Assembly: GCA_001817685.1 (NCBI GenBank)
Contig: MHIV01000001.1
Span: 1 to 5,117 of the forward strand
Source of the DNA: Candidatus Colwellbacteria bacterium RIFCSPHIGHO2_02_FULL_45_17
GTDB taxonomy: Bacteria > Patescibacteriota > Minisyncoccia > UBA6257 > Colwellbacteraceae
Length of the DNA: 5,117 nucleotides
Reading direction: 5' to 3'
Made by a program: the position numbers and the translations under genes. Shown here piece by piece: positions 4,940-5,117 of the stretch; positions within the stretch are counted from its first letter, which is position 1, and every line of letters begins with the position of its first letter. The notes under the pieces are model-generated. The model saw nothing but the letters and a program-made list of their open reading frames with translations, did no database searches and was not told where the DNA came from.

Positions 4940-5003
4940 CGATGTTACTCTGGGTAAAACTCCTATGGCTTGCCCTGAGTGGGTAAATCGACGCGGGTGC
5001 TTG

Positions 5004-5031
5004 CACTGAGCGAGCGAAGCGAGTCGAAGTG
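5004..5031. repeat. GAGC/GAAGC-rich extragenic repeat between the tRNAs
   Basis: Starting with CACT (5004-5007) and ending with AGTG (5028-5031), the core GAGCGAGCGAAGCGAGTC (5008-5025) is built of repeated GAGC/GAAGC units. Similar CTGAGCGA...GTCGAAG strings are, to my recollection, recurrent extragenic elements in several uncultured bacterial genomes. Its right end touches the 3' end of tRNA-Ile. The rest of 4938-5029 shows no gene or clear promoter. Confidence 0.45.
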
Positions 5032-5102
5032 GGACCAGATGGATTCGAACCATCGACCTATCGCTTATAAGACGATTGCTCTAACCGCTGAGCTATGGGC
5101 CC
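5030..5102 (-). tRNA. tRNA-Ile (anticodon UAU)
   Basis: The minus strand gives a 73-nt cloverleaf. The D stem is GCTC/GAGC, the anticodon stem ATCGT/GCGAT with loop CTTATAA (anticodon TAT, reading AUA), and the T arm GATGG-TTCGAAT-CCATC is perfect. The discriminator is A, and CCA is not encoded. The acceptor GGGCCCA/TGGTCCC has one C-U mismatch at pair 4-69 (plus base 5034 is A where C would restore pairing). Most bacteria instead read AUA with a CAU anticodon modified to lysidine by TilS, so this anticodon is noteworthy. The next gene downstream on this strand is tRNA-Val. Confidence 0.85.
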
Positions 5103-5117
5103 CTCGATGCCACTGGG

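Overview
The window looks like a compact bacterial chromosome segment of moderate GC, most likely from the candidate phyla radiation (Patescibacteria). This placement is inferred, not proven. It rests on very short housekeeping proteins (a 258-aa DNA polymerase III delta), overlapping convergent genes, almost no Shine-Dalgarno sequences, several starts with a -10-like hexamer directly upstream of the ATG (leaderless style), tRNAs without encoded CCA, and a free-standing LAGLIDADG gene. TGA is used as an ordinary stop (holA, yraN), so nothing suggests the UGA=Gly code of Gracilibacteria/SR1.

Left third, + strand: the tail of a sensor histidine kinase (1-186), thymidylate kinase (198-884), a hairpin fused to a TATAAT box (903-930), and the DNA polymerase III delta subunit holA (937-1713). 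HolA converges on and overlaps by 24 bp the ribosomal protein S20 gene rpsT (minus strand, 1690-1977). Upstream of rpsT are a well-formed promoter and a 20-bp-arm inverted repeat (2020-2082), followed by the nuclease-like UPF0102 gene yraN (minus, 2090-2452).

Middle: a 147-aa single-motif LAGLIDADG protein (2598-3041, +) is bracketed by four copies of TTGTAAATTGTGAAAC, two before and two after. The intergenic stretch after it also holds a hairpin and three DnaA-box-like nonamers in the same orientation. This is the most unexplained DNA in the window.

Right third, minus strand, read right to left: tRNA-Ile with a UAU anticodon, tRNA-Val (UAC), a SAM-dependent methyltransferase resembling prenyl-diphosphate C-methyltransferases (geranyl diphosphate 2-C-methyltransferase type), and 9 nt later a divergent cis-prenyltransferase (UppS family). 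The methyltransferase/UppS pair is the best candidate for an undescribed pathway: it could make a C-methylated or otherwise non-canonical polyprenyl diphosphate, perhaps as a cell-envelope lipid carrier. That function is a hypothesis from gene pairing and motif resemblance only.
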